64,000 nucleotides of DNA from Jejuia sp049889775. GTDB lineage: Bacteria > Bacteroidota > Bacteroidia > Flavobacteriales > Flavobacteriaceae. The notes beneath the pieces were generated by a model. That model was not told the DNA's origin. It saw only the letters and a list, made by a program, of their open reading frames with translations, and ran no database searches. The stretch is from positions 372,001-436,000 of the forward strand of contig JBMHCT010000011.1 of assembly GCA_049889775.1 (NCBI GenBank), read 5' to 3'. Every line of letters begins with the position of its first letter. Within the stretch, counting starts at the first letter, position 1. A program made the position numbers and the translations under genes. Below, piece by piece: positions 17,810-26,582 of this stretch.

Positions 17810-19114
17810 ATGCGCACAAAATCACTAAAAAAGAACAGAATAAATGTTGTTACTCTGGGCTGTAGTAAAAATGTTTACGATAGCGAGGTACTTATGGGGC
17901 AGCTTAAGGCAAGCGGAAAAGATGTTGTACATGAGGAAGAGGGTAATATTGTTGTGATTAATACCTGCGGGTTTATTAATAATGCCAAAGAGGAAAGTGT
18001 GAATACTATTTTGGAGTTCATGCAAAAAAAGGAGGCTGGAGATGTAGATAAGGTCTTTGTTACCGGGTGTTTAAGTGAGCGCTACAAACCAGATTTACAA
18101 AAGGAAATTCCTAATGTAGATCAATATTTTGGAACTACTGAGCTACCAGGACTTTTAAAGGCACTTGGTGCAGATTATAAGCATGAATTGATAGGCGAAC
18201 GCTTAACCACTACACCCAAAAATTATGCGTATTTAAAAATTGCAGAAGGTTGCGATAGACCTTGTTCGTTTTGTGCTATTCCTTTAATGCGCGGAAAACA
18301 TAAGTCTACTCCAATTGAAGATTTAGTTCTTGAAGCCGAAAAATTGGCTGCAAATGGCGTTAAAGAATTGATTTTAATCGCTCAAGATTTAACCTATTAC
18401 GGACTGGATTTATATAAGAAGCGAAATCTTGCTGAATTACTTGAAGCCTTGGTAAAAGTTGATGGTATTGATTGGATTCGTTTGCATTATGCATTTCCAA
18501 CTGGTTTCCCGATGGATGTTTTAGATGTGATGAAACGCGAGCCAAAAATTTGTAATTATTTAGATATTCCGCTGCAACATATTTCTGATGCTATTTTGAA
18601 GAGTATGCGTCGTGGTACCACAAAGGAGAAAACTACAAAATTACTTAAGGAATTTAGAGCCAAAGTTCCTGAAATGACCATTAGAACGACTTTAATTGTC
18701 GGCTATCCTGGGGAAACAGAAGAGGATTTTCAGACATTGAAACAGTGGGTTCAAGATATGCGTTTTGAACGTTTAGGGTGTTTTACCTATTCTCATGAAG
18801 AAAACACCCATGCTTATAACTTGGAAGATGATGTTCCTGAAGAAGTGAAAATTGACAGGGCAAACCAAATTATGGAAATTCAATCTCAAATTTCTTGGGA
18901 ATTGAATCAGCAAAAAATAGGGCAGGAGTTTAAGATAGTTATCGATAGAAAAGAAGGTAATTATTTTATTGGAAGAACAGAATTTGATTCTCCTGACGTA
19001 GATAACGAGGTGTTGATTGACGCTACTAATACTTACTTAAAAACAGGTGAGTTTACTAAAGTAAAGATTACAGAGGCTGAAGACTTTGATCTTTATGGAG
19101 AGGTAATAATTTAG
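17810..19114 (+). CDS. rimO: ribosomal protein S12 methylthiotransferase RimO
   Basis: A radical-SAM enzyme that adds a methylthio group to Asp of ribosomal protein S12. The 434 residues have the methylthiotransferase N-domain with cluster ligands C18 (LGCSKNVYDSEV), C53 (NTCGF) and C87 (TGCLSE). The radical-SAM cluster is C148, C152 and C155 (GCDRPCSFCAIP), followed by a C-terminal TRAM domain (about 370-434). All six cysteines are present. RimO-specific features such as CSKNxxDSE distinguish it from MiaB. In my recollection rimO usually follows ftsY directly in Bacteroidota; here four genes lie between. Confidence 0.96.
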   Translation: MRTKSLKKNRINVVTLGCSKNVYDSEVLMGQLKASGKDVVHEEEGNIVVINTCGFINNAKEESVNTILEFMQKKEAGDVDKVFVTGCLSERYKPDLQKEIPNVDQYFGTTELPGLLKALGADYKHELIGERLTTTPKNYAYLKIAEGCDRPCSFCAIPLMRGKHKSTPIEDLVLEAEKLAANGVKELILIAQDLTYYGLDLYKKRNLAELLEALVKVDGIDWIRLHYAFPTGFPMDVLDVMKREPKICNYLDIPLQHISDAILKSMRRGTTKEKTTKLLKEFRAKVPEMTIRTTLIVGYPGETEEDFQTLKQWVQDMRFERLGCFTYSHEENTHAYNLEDDVPEEVKIDRANQIMEIQSQISWELNQQKIGQEFKIVIDRKEGNYFIGRTEFDSPDVDNEVLIDATNTYLKTGEFTKVKITEAEDFDLYGEVII

Positions 19115-19246
19115 AACTATTACTCTTTGATTTAGTAAGGTTGTTCATTTTTAGTCAAGCACATTTTTTTTGATGACGAGAAGACGCTTTTTATCTTGGT
19201 AAAAAAAGCTAAGTCTGTTGTTTCGGTGAAGTTTCCAAAATTATAT

Positions 19247-20179
19247 ATGAAACTAACACTATTTGTGTGTTTTATATTTTGTAATACATATAGTAGTGAA
19301 GTTGTTTTTGACAATACTATGTTTCAAGGAGTTCCTGAGTGTACTCAGTTGTCTATTCCACTTAATAATGACACTAACGTTCCTGTGGATACAGATCTTT
19401 CTTGGAATCCAGTTACTGCAGCTACTGGATATCAGATATTCATAAGATCGACTGAAGACGAAAACACATACGCTTTGTATAGTGCTGAAAATACTACCAA
19501 CTATAATTTACCATTTGATTTACCCGAGTATCGACAGATTTACGTAATAATATATCCTTATAGTTCAAATGGAGATTTGGTAGCAGAGGGTTGTATTGAA
19601 GAAACATTTACAACAGGTCAAGCAATTTCTCCACCAATATGCACAACACTAGTTGAACCATTGGGAAACGCAATTAATGTGCCTATTACTACAAATATTA
19701 CATGGACTAAGGTTGAAGGCGCCAGTGGCTATGAAATTACAATAAAAGATGAGAATAGTATTTTGAATGCACCGTTAAGAGTTGAGAATGTGTTGAGTTA
19801 TGACTTGTCTTTTGATTTGCCATATAATAAAACAATAAACGTTTTGATTGTACCTTTTAATTCTGCAGGAAAAGCTATGGGTTGCCTAACAGAAAGTTTT
19901 ACAACTGAAAGAGAGAAACTACTTTTACCTCCGCCTAAATACTTCACTCCTAATAATGATGGTTTTAACGATTTTTGGATAGTACCTAATCAATTTAACA
20001 AGATTGATTGTGTCTATCTTTATGATCAGTATGGCAGACTTATAAAAAGTTTGACTTTGGCTCAAGAAGGTTGGGATGGAACATATGCCGGAAATGAATT
20101 ACCATCTAGCGACTATTGGTATCTTATAAAATACAAGAATGGTGAAGTGTTAAGAGGACATTTTAGTTTAATTAGATAA
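19247..20179 (+). CDS. secreted protein with two FN3-like repeats and a T9SS type B sorting domain
   Basis: A 310-residue exported protein. The ATG at 19247 is chosen because it begins a normal signal peptide (MKLTLFVCFIFCNTYSS); the frame continues to a TTG at 19196. Two Ig/FN3-like repeats begin CTQLSIPLNNDTNVPVDTDL and CTTLVEPLGNAINVPITTNI, each with a central S/TGYxI motif. The last about 75 residues are the gliding-motility-associated C-terminal domain: KYFTPNNDGFNDFW, IYDQYGR-like and GWDGTYAGNELPSSDYWY. This domain sends cargo through the type IX secretion system. It looks like a cell-surface or secreted adhesin-like protein. A bidirectional terminator follows. Confidence 0.92.
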   Translation: MKLTLFVCFIFCNTYSSEVVFDNTMFQGVPECTQLSIPLNNDTNVPVDTDLSWNPVTAATGYQIFIRSTEDENTYALYSAENTTNYNLPFDLPEYRQIYVIIYPYSSNGDLVAEGCIEETFTTGQAISPPICTTLVEPLGNAINVPITTNITWTKVEGASGYEITIKDENSILNAPLRVENVLSYDLSFDLPYNKTINVLIVPFNSAGKAMGCLTESFTTEREKLLLPPPKYFTPNNDGFNDFWIVPNQFNKIDCVYLYDQYGRLIKSLTLAQEGWDGTYAGNELPSSDYWYLIKYKNGEVLRGHFSLIR

Positions 20180-20182
20180 CTA

Positions 20183-20217
20183 AAAAATGGCTCTTGAAAT
20201 ATGCAAGAACCATTTTT
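20183..20217. terminator. bidirectional terminator between the T9SS protein and the SDR gene
   Basis: AAAAATGGCTCTTG and CAAGAACCATTTTT form a 13-of-14-pair stem with a 7-base loop. A-run before and T-run after serve both converging genes. Confidence 0.85.
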
Positions 20218-20239
20218 ACGAAATGAGTTAATTACAAAC

Positions 20240-20986
20240 TTAATTTCTTCCAGCCATCACACCACCATCAGTGTCCCAAATAGCACCTGTTACCCAAGCT
20301 GCTTTATCCGAAAGTAAAAAAGTAATGCTATTGGCAATATCTTCTGGAGATCCATTACGTCCTATTGGGTGAAAACCGTGGAAGTTTTCAAGAGCGTCTT
20401 CCGCCTCCTGTTTTCCACCAAAAACGCCATGATATACTGGTGTGCTTACCACGGCAGGCGACACAGCGTTTACGCGAATATTGTCATCGGCTAACTCCAT
20501 TGCTAAATGTTGTGTTAAGGAATGCAAGCCAGCTTTTTGCATAGAGTAGGCAGAAGAAGGTGTTGCTTTTACGGCTTGTTTTGCCCACATAGAACCTACA
20601 TTTACAATAGCACCACCATTTGTAGCTTTCATCTTTTTAGCAGCACTTTGTGTGATGAAGAAGAAACCTCTGTTTAAATCTAAATAGGAGTTATAATCTT
20701 CTAATGTATGATCTAAAAAAGCTTTAGGGCCAAAAATACCCGAAGCGTTTACCAAGTAATCTAAATTTTCTAAACCATCTATTTTTTCAGTTAAAGATTT
20801 TACATCTTCTACGCTCGAAATGTTCACCTTGTGTTTGTATAAGTTTGGAGCATCTACTACTTTGGCAATATTTCTTCCTACAATATGCACAGAAGCACCT
20901 TCTTTAAGTAAAGATTGTGTTGTAGCGTAACCAATACCACTGGTTCCACCGATTATTAAAGCTGTTTTGTTTTTGAAATTTTCCAT
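20240..20986 (-). CDS. SDR family NAD(P)-dependent oxidoreductase
   Basis: A classical short-chain dehydrogenase of 248 residues. The cofactor loop is IIGGTSGIGYA (about 12-22), NASG lies after the third strand, and the active site is S-x12-YSMQK. It ends with the usual W-VTGAIWDTDGG motif. The conserved basic residue IVGRN after strand 2 favours NADP(H). Substrate unknown. It lies 58 bases downstream of the TetR gene on the same strand. A palindromic site in that gap (21011-21026) matches another upstream of tetR, so this enzyme is most likely the regulated target of that repressor. Confidence 0.93.
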   Translation of the reverse strand: MENFKNKTALIIGGTSGIGYATTQSLLKEGASVHIVGRNIAKVVDAPNLYKHKVNISSVEDVKSLTEKIDGLENLDYLVNASGIFGPKAFLDHTLEDYNSYLDLNRGFFFITQSAAKKMKATNGGAIVNVGSMWAKQAVKATPSSAYSMQKAGLHSLTQHLAMELADDNIRVNAVSPAVVSTPVYHGVFGGKQEAEDALENFHGFHPIGRNGSPEDIANSITFLLSDKAAWVTGAIWDTDGGVMAGRN

Positions 20987-21010
20987 TGTATATGATTTTA
21001 ATTAAAAAAT

Positions 21011-21026
21011 ACAGACCAGTCTGTCT
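21011..21026. promoter_or_regulatory. TetR-type operator, SDR-side copy
   Basis: ACAGACCAGTCTGTCT contains the perfect palindrome ACAGAC-CA-GTCTGT (21011-21024). It sits just upstream of the SDR start (20986) and downstream of the regulator's stop. It matches the 21633-21648 site at 14 of 16 positions. Confidence 0.75.
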
Positions 21027-21044
21027 GTGTAGTTTTAAAATTTT

Positions 21045-21605
21045 TTAAATTAGTTTTTGTACTAAAGCTTTAGCGGACTGAATTGGCCATTTATCTTGAT
21101 GTAAATGACTTTCGGATACAGCTCCTTCGTATAGCAAGTATATTTGTTGAGCTAAACCTCTCGTTCCGTCAGCATTATCTATTATTTTATTTTGGGTAAT
21201 TAAAGATTCAATCAATTCTATAAATTTGTTTTTTTGCAATTGAATCTCTGATCTTATTTTTTCGTTATTTCTCGGAATTTCTGCGGAAGTTTTAATGCAC
21301 CAACACCCATTAAATTCTTCTGTCTTGAAGAATAATTCCAAAAAATCAAATATGGCTAATAGTTGCGTGTTTCCTTTTGGTTTTGCTTTACAGAATAGTT
21401 CTAAGTCTTTTAAAAACTTAGAATTCATAAATTGAATATAAGCCACACAAAGCTCTTCTTTCGATTTGAAATGACTGTATAGTGTTGCTTTGGCAATACC
21501 AGCTTCTGCAATAACTTCATTAATACCCGTTAGGTTGTAACCATTTGAATAAAACAAATGACTAGCAGTTTCAATGATGTTTTGTCTAACCGTTAACGTC
21601 TTCAT
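21045..21605 (-). CDS. TetR/AcrR family transcriptional regulator
   Basis: A 186-residue repressor. The N-terminal helix-turn-helix reads TGINEVIAEAGIAKATLYSHF (split by a turn at GIAK), after TVRQNIIETASHLFYSNGY; the C-terminal helices form the ligand-binding and dimer region. The ATG at 21605 gives the standard TetR N-terminus, MKTLTVRQNIIE. A longer frame to 21680 would run through the operator and a terminator and is rejected. Two matching palindromes lie before this gene and before the SDR gene, which indicates autorepression plus control of the SDR. The inducer is unknown. Confidence 0.93.
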   Translation of the reverse strand: MKTLTVRQNIIETASHLFYSNGYNLTGINEVIAEAGIAKATLYSHFKSKEELCVAYIQFMNSKFLKDLELFCKAKPKGNTQLLAIFDFLELFFKTEEFNGCWCIKTSAEIPRNNEKIRSEIQLQKNKFIELIESLITQNKIIDNADGTRGLAQQIYLLYEGAVSESHLHQDKWPIQSAKALVQKLI

Positions 21606-21632
21606 GGGGCAAATATCAAAAATAAATATTAA

Positions 21633-21648
21633 ACTGACAAGTCTGTCT
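21633..21648. promoter_or_regulatory. TetR-type operator, tetR-side copy
   Basis: ACTGACAAGTCTGTCT lies 28 bases upstream of the TetR start codon. It is an imperfect version of the palindrome ACAGACCAGTCTGTCT found before the SDR gene, with differences at two positions. The location fits autoregulation. Confidence 0.7.
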
Positions 21649-21661
21649 ATATAAATTATAA

Positions 21662-21698
21662 AGAAAACCGATATATCCATTGATCATACCGGTTTTCT
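21662..21698 (-). terminator. probable terminator of the 21716-22993 gene
   Basis: AGAAAACCG (21662-21670) pairs with CGGTTTTCT (21690-21698) across a 19-base loop. It lies immediately past the stop of the minus-strand gene and before the tetR promoter. The T-run is short. Confidence 0.55.
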
Positions 21699-21715
21699 GT
21701 CTTAAGAAAAATCCC

Positions 21716-22993
21716 TTATGATTCCTCTTTTTTAGAACTTTTATCAAGTTGTTTTTTAATCTTTCTGATAGCGTTTTCAATGGATTTCTCTGGCTCTATG
21801 ATATTATAAGCACCCCAAAATTCAGGATCTGAAAAACCAGATGTTTGTTCTGTTAAAATAGTAGTTGGTCTTAACATTTTTTCTCGCTCCTTTGCAATTT
21901 TAATTTCTGGTATTTCCCAATCTGTAACAGCCATTTCACTATTTAATGTATACATACTATTAAATAGTTTACCTTTCCAATTTACTTTAAATGTTAGTCC
22001 TATATTACTATAAGCATAATGCCACCTTCCATTTTGTGTACGGTATTTTACTTTATATGTAGCTTCTGTGGGGTGTACATCTACTCTTCTTGGTTTTCTT
22101 CTTACAAACATTCTACTAGATAATTCTTTGTTTCTTACATTAAGACTGTAATTGGCACTAGTTAAAGCCAATGTATTGGCATCAATGTATATTTTACCAT
22201 AATACATGGGTTGTAGAATCTCTGGCTTTTGTTTAAAATTCACCACATAGATTAAGTTTTTATTGATGTTTGTGGAAGCTTCGTAATTGAAATCATACAT
22301 ATCAATCAATCCATCAGTGAATATAAATTCTGGATATTTTACTAAATCGGTATATAAATTGCTGAACGGACCTCCTTGAAGTTTAAGGGCCAAAGTGTCT
22401 AAACGATTATAATTGGTATTTTTTCTTGATTTTATCAACTCAATATGATCCTTACTCAGGCTGCTGTAAGGTTGCTTATGTATTTTTACAACAGCTTCAG
22501 ATAGAGAAGCATTTTTACGCCTTTTCCTAATGGTCTCCCGATAAAACGCTGTCATTAAAGCATTTTTGTCATTATAGGCGGTGCTTTTGTTTCTAAGGGT
22601 TTTTCTAACTAATGTACGGGCATCAAAAGGTGGTGACGCAATATTAACCGTTGCTAATTCTGTAATACTTGGTGTTAATTTTATTTTTTCGTCTTCACCT
22701 AGATCAATGATATTCAATATTTTCCTTTCATAACCCAAGTGCGTAATAATCAATTTTCTGTCAAGATATTTTACTGGTATTTTAAGTAAAAACTCACCGT
22801 CAGAGTTTGTAACAGTACTTATATTTGTACCGTCTACAACTAAATCTGTAAAAATCAATTCATCTTTAGAATCTCCATCAATAACTTGCCCACTTACCTC
22901 TTTGATAGCTGGTGTGTCCTGTGCCTGAACAGTTAGAAATGAGAACATCACGAGGCATAAAATGCTAAATTTTATGTATTTATTATTTTTCAT
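21716..22993 (-). CDS. carboxypeptidase-regulatory-like domain outer-membrane-associated protein
   Basis: A 425-residue exported protein with signal peptide ending VQAQ (about residue 24). Residues about 33-110 are a carboxypeptidase D regulatory-like domain (SGQVIDGDSKDELIFTDLVV, THLGYERKIL), the same module that precedes TonB-dependent receptors. No plug or barrel follows. The remaining part, with FDARTLVRKTLRNKS, FYRETIRKR and a series of beta-strands, matches the DUF5686-like pattern I associate with Bacteroidota surface proteins of unknown role. It lies 85 bases downstream of the diheme peroxidase gene on the same strand and could belong to the same transcript. Confidence 0.75.
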   Translation of the reverse strand: MKNNKYIKFSILCLVMFSFLTVQAQDTPAIKEVSGQVIDGDSKDELIFTDLVVDGTNISTVTNSDGEFLLKIPVKYLDRKLIITHLGYERKILNIIDLGEDEKIKLTPSITELATVNIASPPFDARTLVRKTLRNKSTAYNDKNALMTAFYRETIRKRRKNASLSEAVVKIHKQPYSSLSKDHIELIKSRKNTNYNRLDTLALKLQGGPFSNLYTDLVKYPEFIFTDGLIDMYDFNYEASTNINKNLIYVVNFKQKPEILQPMYYGKIYIDANTLALTSANYSLNVRNKELSSRMFVRRKPRRVDVHPTEATYKVKYRTQNGRWHYAYSNIGLTFKVNWKGKLFNSMYTLNSEMAVTDWEIPEIKIAKEREKMLRPTTILTEQTSGFSDPEFWGAYNIIEPEKSIENAIRKIKKQLDKSSKKEES

Positions 22994-23078
22994 GACTAAA
23001 ATTATATTTTACCTTAAATTACAAAAAAAAGTAGTTTAAATGATTGTTAGTCAATTTGTTTAACATAAAAATTAACTT

Positions 23079-24905
23079 TTATTCTACATCATAACCTTTA
23101 TCTGTCAATGTTTTCATAAATGCGATGATTGCCGTTACCTCTTTTTCGTTTAACTCCAGAGGATCTGATGGAAGCGTTTGATGCGGAACTTTAAGTCCCA
23201 TACCTTGTCCTCCTCCTAAATTGTAAAACTCCATTACTTTTTCTAAAGTTTCAAAAGCCCCGTTGTGCATATATGGACCAGTTAGCTCTACATTTCTCAC
23301 GGTAGATGTTTTGAAAAACCTTTTACGTTCTTCGGAGTTGTATAGGTTATATCTTCCTAAATCGTCATCTAAAATTGGACTATCAAAATCTGTGTTTTTA
23401 GTTATACCCAAATTCTCTAATTCGGTTTCTTCAAATTTAGGAGGGACAGTGCCGTTAAATGTTGGTGGAAAGTGACATGTGGCACAAGCGGCCTTTCCCA
23501 TAAATAAATTAAAGCCTAGTATTTCTTCATCAGTAATATCGGATGATTTTCCTTGCATGTTTAAATCAAATTTAGAATTGAATTTTCCCAAGCTACGTTC
23601 GTAATTTGAAATAGCATTTGTAATATTTTGATTGGTAACACCATTGGGATATAAATTATTAAATGCTTCAACGTAGGATGGATTTGATGCAATTTCATTT
23701 TCTATGGTGAAAAGATCAGTATGAAATTCCTGGGTATTTTCAACTACATGTTTGATTTGTCCTTCTAGAGAAAAAGCGATTCCATCATAAAAAAAAGATT
23801 TTTGATATGCTGAATATAGTAGTGTTGGCGTATTTCTTAATAAAGGTTTGCCATTATTGGAATTAGGAACCTTTAAACCATCGGTAAATCCCTTTTCTGC
23901 GATATGACAACTAGCACAACTCATTAAATTGTTTTTTGATAAGCTTCTATCATTAAAAATTCTTTTACCCAAAGCAATAACACTATCACTATTTTTATAG
24001 ACCCCTTTAGAACTAAATCCTGCCAAATTGAAGAAATCTTTACCAAATAAATTTTCTGATTTTGGGTTGAGGTGATAACTTTTTTTAAGTTCTATTTTCC
24101 AATCATCGGCAGTCTCGTTAATTAAACTTAGTTGTTTGTTAATATGGTTTTTAATAAAATGAAATCTATCAAAACTTTCAAAGTCATCCTTTCGTAAAAT
24201 TGCAATTGAATTAAGTAACTCGTCAACCCAAGTTTGATATAATTTTTCGTTATTAAAAGCGTTTTCGTATACTTCTAGAACCGTCAATATTCCCTCATAG
24301 TTGAAGGATGCTTCTTCTAGAGAATTAACTAGAACGGGAGAATCAAAACCTGTAATGCCTTTTGTAGCAATAGTCACTATTTGATCTCGAATCATTCTTA
24401 GAAAGTGTCTATCAGATTGCCTAAAAATCATATTGTTAATTTTTATAAACGGAATACGAGCGTTCATAAAAATTAATGTATTGTGCAACGTTTTATTATC
24501 AGGCTCCGCTCCCAGAAGTACCTCCTCTATAACTTGAAAACTTCTAGGTTTTAATTTTTTTATATCATTCGGAGCTTCTTCTTCAACTTTTAGAAGGTTT
24601 GGTCCATTTAATGTTTTATAGTTTTCATAGTCAAATGCTATAATGAATGGTTCAGCCTTCTTGTACCATTTTCTTGATTGTAGAAAAGCGGTTTTGTTAG
24701 CTTCTAAAGTTTTCAACGTATCAATTTTGGATAAGTGATACGCACAACTATCTAAAGCATTAAAATATATTTCTTTTAGATCTTCAATTAGTATTGATTT
24801 TTCCGCATCTGAAACCATGATAGGTTCTTTTACAGAATCTTTACAAGAACAAAAGAGGCTTCCCACTAGGAAAGCCACTTTTATAAATAAAATTCTTTTA
24901 TTCAT
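23079..24905 (-). CDS. imelysin-like domain fused to diheme cytochrome c peroxidase (lipoprotein)
   Basis: A 608-residue lipoprotein (lipobox LFCSC, Cys20). Residues about 35-290 are helical, with SRKWYKKAEPFIIAFDYENYK, LNGPNLLKVEEE and SFQVIEEVLLGAE, which resembles the imelysin-like domain of Bacteroidota peroxidases. The C-terminal half is a MauG/bacterial cytochrome c peroxidase with two c-heme motifs: C330-A-S-C-H334 (with GFTDG after it) and C474-A-T-C-H478. Distal-heme and Ca-site stretches such as RNTPTLLYSAYQ and TSTVRNVELTGPYMHNGAFETL are present. The family reduces H2O2 or oxidises protein partners in the periplasm. It lies 16 bases behind the PhoX-like gene, so they are one operon. 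Confidence 0.87.
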   Translation of the reverse strand: MNKRILFIKVAFLVGSLFCSCKDSVKEPIMVSDAEKSILIEDLKEIYFNALDSCAYHLSKIDTLKTLEANKTAFLQSRKWYKKAEPFIIAFDYENYKTLNGPNLLKVEEEAPNDIKKLKPRSFQVIEEVLLGAEPDNKTLHNTLIFMNARIPFIKINNMIFRQSDRHFLRMIRDQIVTIATKGITGFDSPVLVNSLEEASFNYEGILTVLEVYENAFNNEKLYQTWVDELLNSIAILRKDDFESFDRFHFIKNHINKQLSLINETADDWKIELKKSYHLNPKSENLFGKDFFNLAGFSSKGVYKNSDSVIALGKRIFNDRSLSKNNLMSCASCHIAEKGFTDGLKVPNSNNGKPLLRNTPTLLYSAYQKSFFYDGIAFSLEGQIKHVVENTQEFHTDLFTIENEIASNPSYVEAFNNLYPNGVTNQNITNAISNYERSLGKFNSKFDLNMQGKSSDITDEEILGFNLFMGKAACATCHFPPTFNGTVPPKFEETELENLGITKNTDFDSPILDDDLGRYNLYNSEERKRFFKTSTVRNVELTGPYMHNGAFETLEKVMEFYNLGGGQGMGLKVPHQTLPSDPLELNEKEVTAIIAFMKTLTDKGYDVE

Positions 24906-24921
24906 TTCATGTATGAATTGA

Positions 24922-26517
24922 TTATCTAGGAAGACCTTCCATTTTGAATAGGAAAGATCCTTCTAAATCTGATAAACCTTCAGCGATAGCTGTAGGATCA
25001 AAGAACTTGTGTCCATCAGCTCTTACTGCAGAAGGGATTTTATCTTCTTCCCATCCATGTACTTGAACACCACATAAGAATGTTGGGGTAGATGAACCTA
25101 TTATATCTGTAACATCAATCATTCCGGTAAATTCCCATTTACCTCCACCACCGTAAAGTGATTGTACCTCTGCATCATCTTCATTACACTCTAAAACAGT
25201 TTTTAAAGTGCCATTAGCAATATCGTATTGATATATTTTAGCCCATTGACCTGGTTTGTATCCATTTGGGTCTTCTTGAATGTAAACGTAATTTTCAGTA
25301 ACTACAATATTATCAGGAGAGTTAAATCCTTCTGCAATTCCACCTACTTTATCACCATCTAAAATACAAGTGATTTTACAGTCACCAGTAGGATCATTTT
25401 CATTTAATTCAACCATATACACTCTACCAAAGTAAGTTCCATAATTTGGAGCCGCACTGTTTCCAGTTACATTAAAAAAGATAGTTCTTTCATTTGCTGC
25501 TGAACCTCTTCTCCAGTCAATATCTTCAATTCTTTGAAATCCGATAGCGCTAGAATCGATAGCCTCTGTGTTTAATTCAGCTATCGTTCTTTCTTTAACA
25601 GGAACCCATTCAGCGTCGTAAGCAACTCCTTCGGCCATACCCATTTCAAATTTCATATTACCGTCTCCAACTGAAACAGGAGCTACATCACTATTGTTTT
25701 TACCTCTTAATACGAACAAATCACCTAAGAATAAATCTCCTCTGGCTCCAACGTACATACCTAAATGACCATCAGGTTCAGAACCTCCATCATCATCACC
25801 GATGAAAACAACAGTTTGATTTGGATATGCATTTTTGCCAATTGCTACAGCGTTTTCGGTAGACCATTCGCCCATTGCTTGAGTTCTAACAGCAATATCT
25901 CTCTGTGATGCTGGCTTAAAAGGATCAACAACGTAAACACCTTTATTTGCGCCACCCCATTCTCCACCAGAGAGATATAAAGGACCAAATCCGTGCTCTT
26001 CCTTAGTAATAGCAGATCCTGAACATTGCGCTGTAAATGCAGTAGCAAGAGAACTAACTATATAGTCTCCCTCTAAAGGCTGTAAATCAGAATTAAGTCT
26101 AATTCTTGCTATGGAATAATCTCTTTCTAGATTGTTTACAAAGGCATAAGTTCCGTCTCCATAAGGATATAATGCAGCACCGTCCATATAAGAACCATAA
26201 ACAAATGTAGAATCGGTAGGTAGAATGTCTTGAGAAGTCAGAATCATTTCAACATTCATACTTGAGAAATCCGACCCTTTAATAAACACTTTATCAGCAG
26301 ATACTACTGAAGCTGTTAAAGGATCCATTTCTGCAACCGTTAAATCCTGACCGTCCATTCCATCTGCCCCGTCTTGACCGTCTACACCGTCTTCTCCATC
26401 TTTTCCATCAACACCGTCGATACCATCCTTTCCATCCTCAATATCACAGCTTATAACTGAAAGAGGAATAATTGTTAATACAATTACTAGCGATAAAAAG
26501 CTAAATAATTTTTTCAT
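24922..26517 (-). CDS. PhoX-like (DUF839) phosphatase-type lipoprotein with collagen-like repeats
   Basis: A 531-residue protein with a lipoprotein signal (VISC, Cys24). Residues 28-58 are a run of Gly-x-Asp triplets resembling a collagen-like or acidic spacer. The rest is a beta-propeller-like fold. Motifs IEDIDWRRG, GRVYMVEL-like and SPDNIVVTENYVYIQED are those of the PhoX/DUF839 family, whose members are Fe/Ca-dependent alkaline phosphatases. I cannot confirm the full catalytic set by eye, so other propeller enzymes remain possible. A phased TTA array resembling PHO boxes lies 88 bases upstream, which would suit a phosphate-starvation gene. First gene of an operon with the diheme peroxidase. 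Confidence 0.75.
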   Translation of the reverse strand: MKKLFSFLSLVIVLTIIPLSVISCDIEDGKDGIDGVDGKDGEDGVDGQDGADGMDGQDLTVAEMDPLTASVVSADKVFIKGSDFSSMNVEMILTSQDILPTDSTFVYGSYMDGAALYPYGDGTYAFVNNLERDYSIARIRLNSDLQPLEGDYIVSSLATAFTAQCSGSAITKEEHGFGPLYLSGGEWGGANKGVYVVDPFKPASQRDIAVRTQAMGEWSTENAVAIGKNAYPNQTVVFIGDDDGGSEPDGHLGMYVGARGDLFLGDLFVLRGKNNSDVAPVSVGDGNMKFEMGMAEGVAYDAEWVPVKERTIAELNTEAIDSSAIGFQRIEDIDWRRGSAANERTIFFNVTGNSAAPNYGTYFGRVYMVELNENDPTGDCKITCILDGDKVGGIAEGFNSPDNIVVTENYVYIQEDPNGYKPGQWAKIYQYDIANGTLKTVLECNEDDAEVQSLYGGGGKWEFTGMIDVTDIIGSSTPTFLCGVQVHGWEEDKIPSAVRADGHKFFDPTAIAEGLSDLEGSFLFKMEGLPR

Positions 26518-26552
26518 AATTTTTTTGATTGTTTTTAGTTATTATTTTTTCT

Positions 26553-26560
26553 CAAAATTA
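26553..26560 (-). promoter_or_regulatory. -7 box of the PhoX-like operon, lacking a -33 TTG
   Basis: On the minus strand TAATTTTG lies 35 bases before the PhoX-like ATG. No TTG occurs 19-23 bases upstream. The first TTA/TAA unit of the phased array starts about 23 bases upstream, where an activator would be expected to substitute for the -33 element. Confidence 0.5.
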
Positions 26561-26582
26561 TCCTGCCAACCAAAAAAATCTG

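Noticed and set aside
21606..21680. A longer TetR protein beginning at 21680
   Set aside because: The extension would be hydrophobic, unlike TetR proteins, and covers the operator and a terminator stem.
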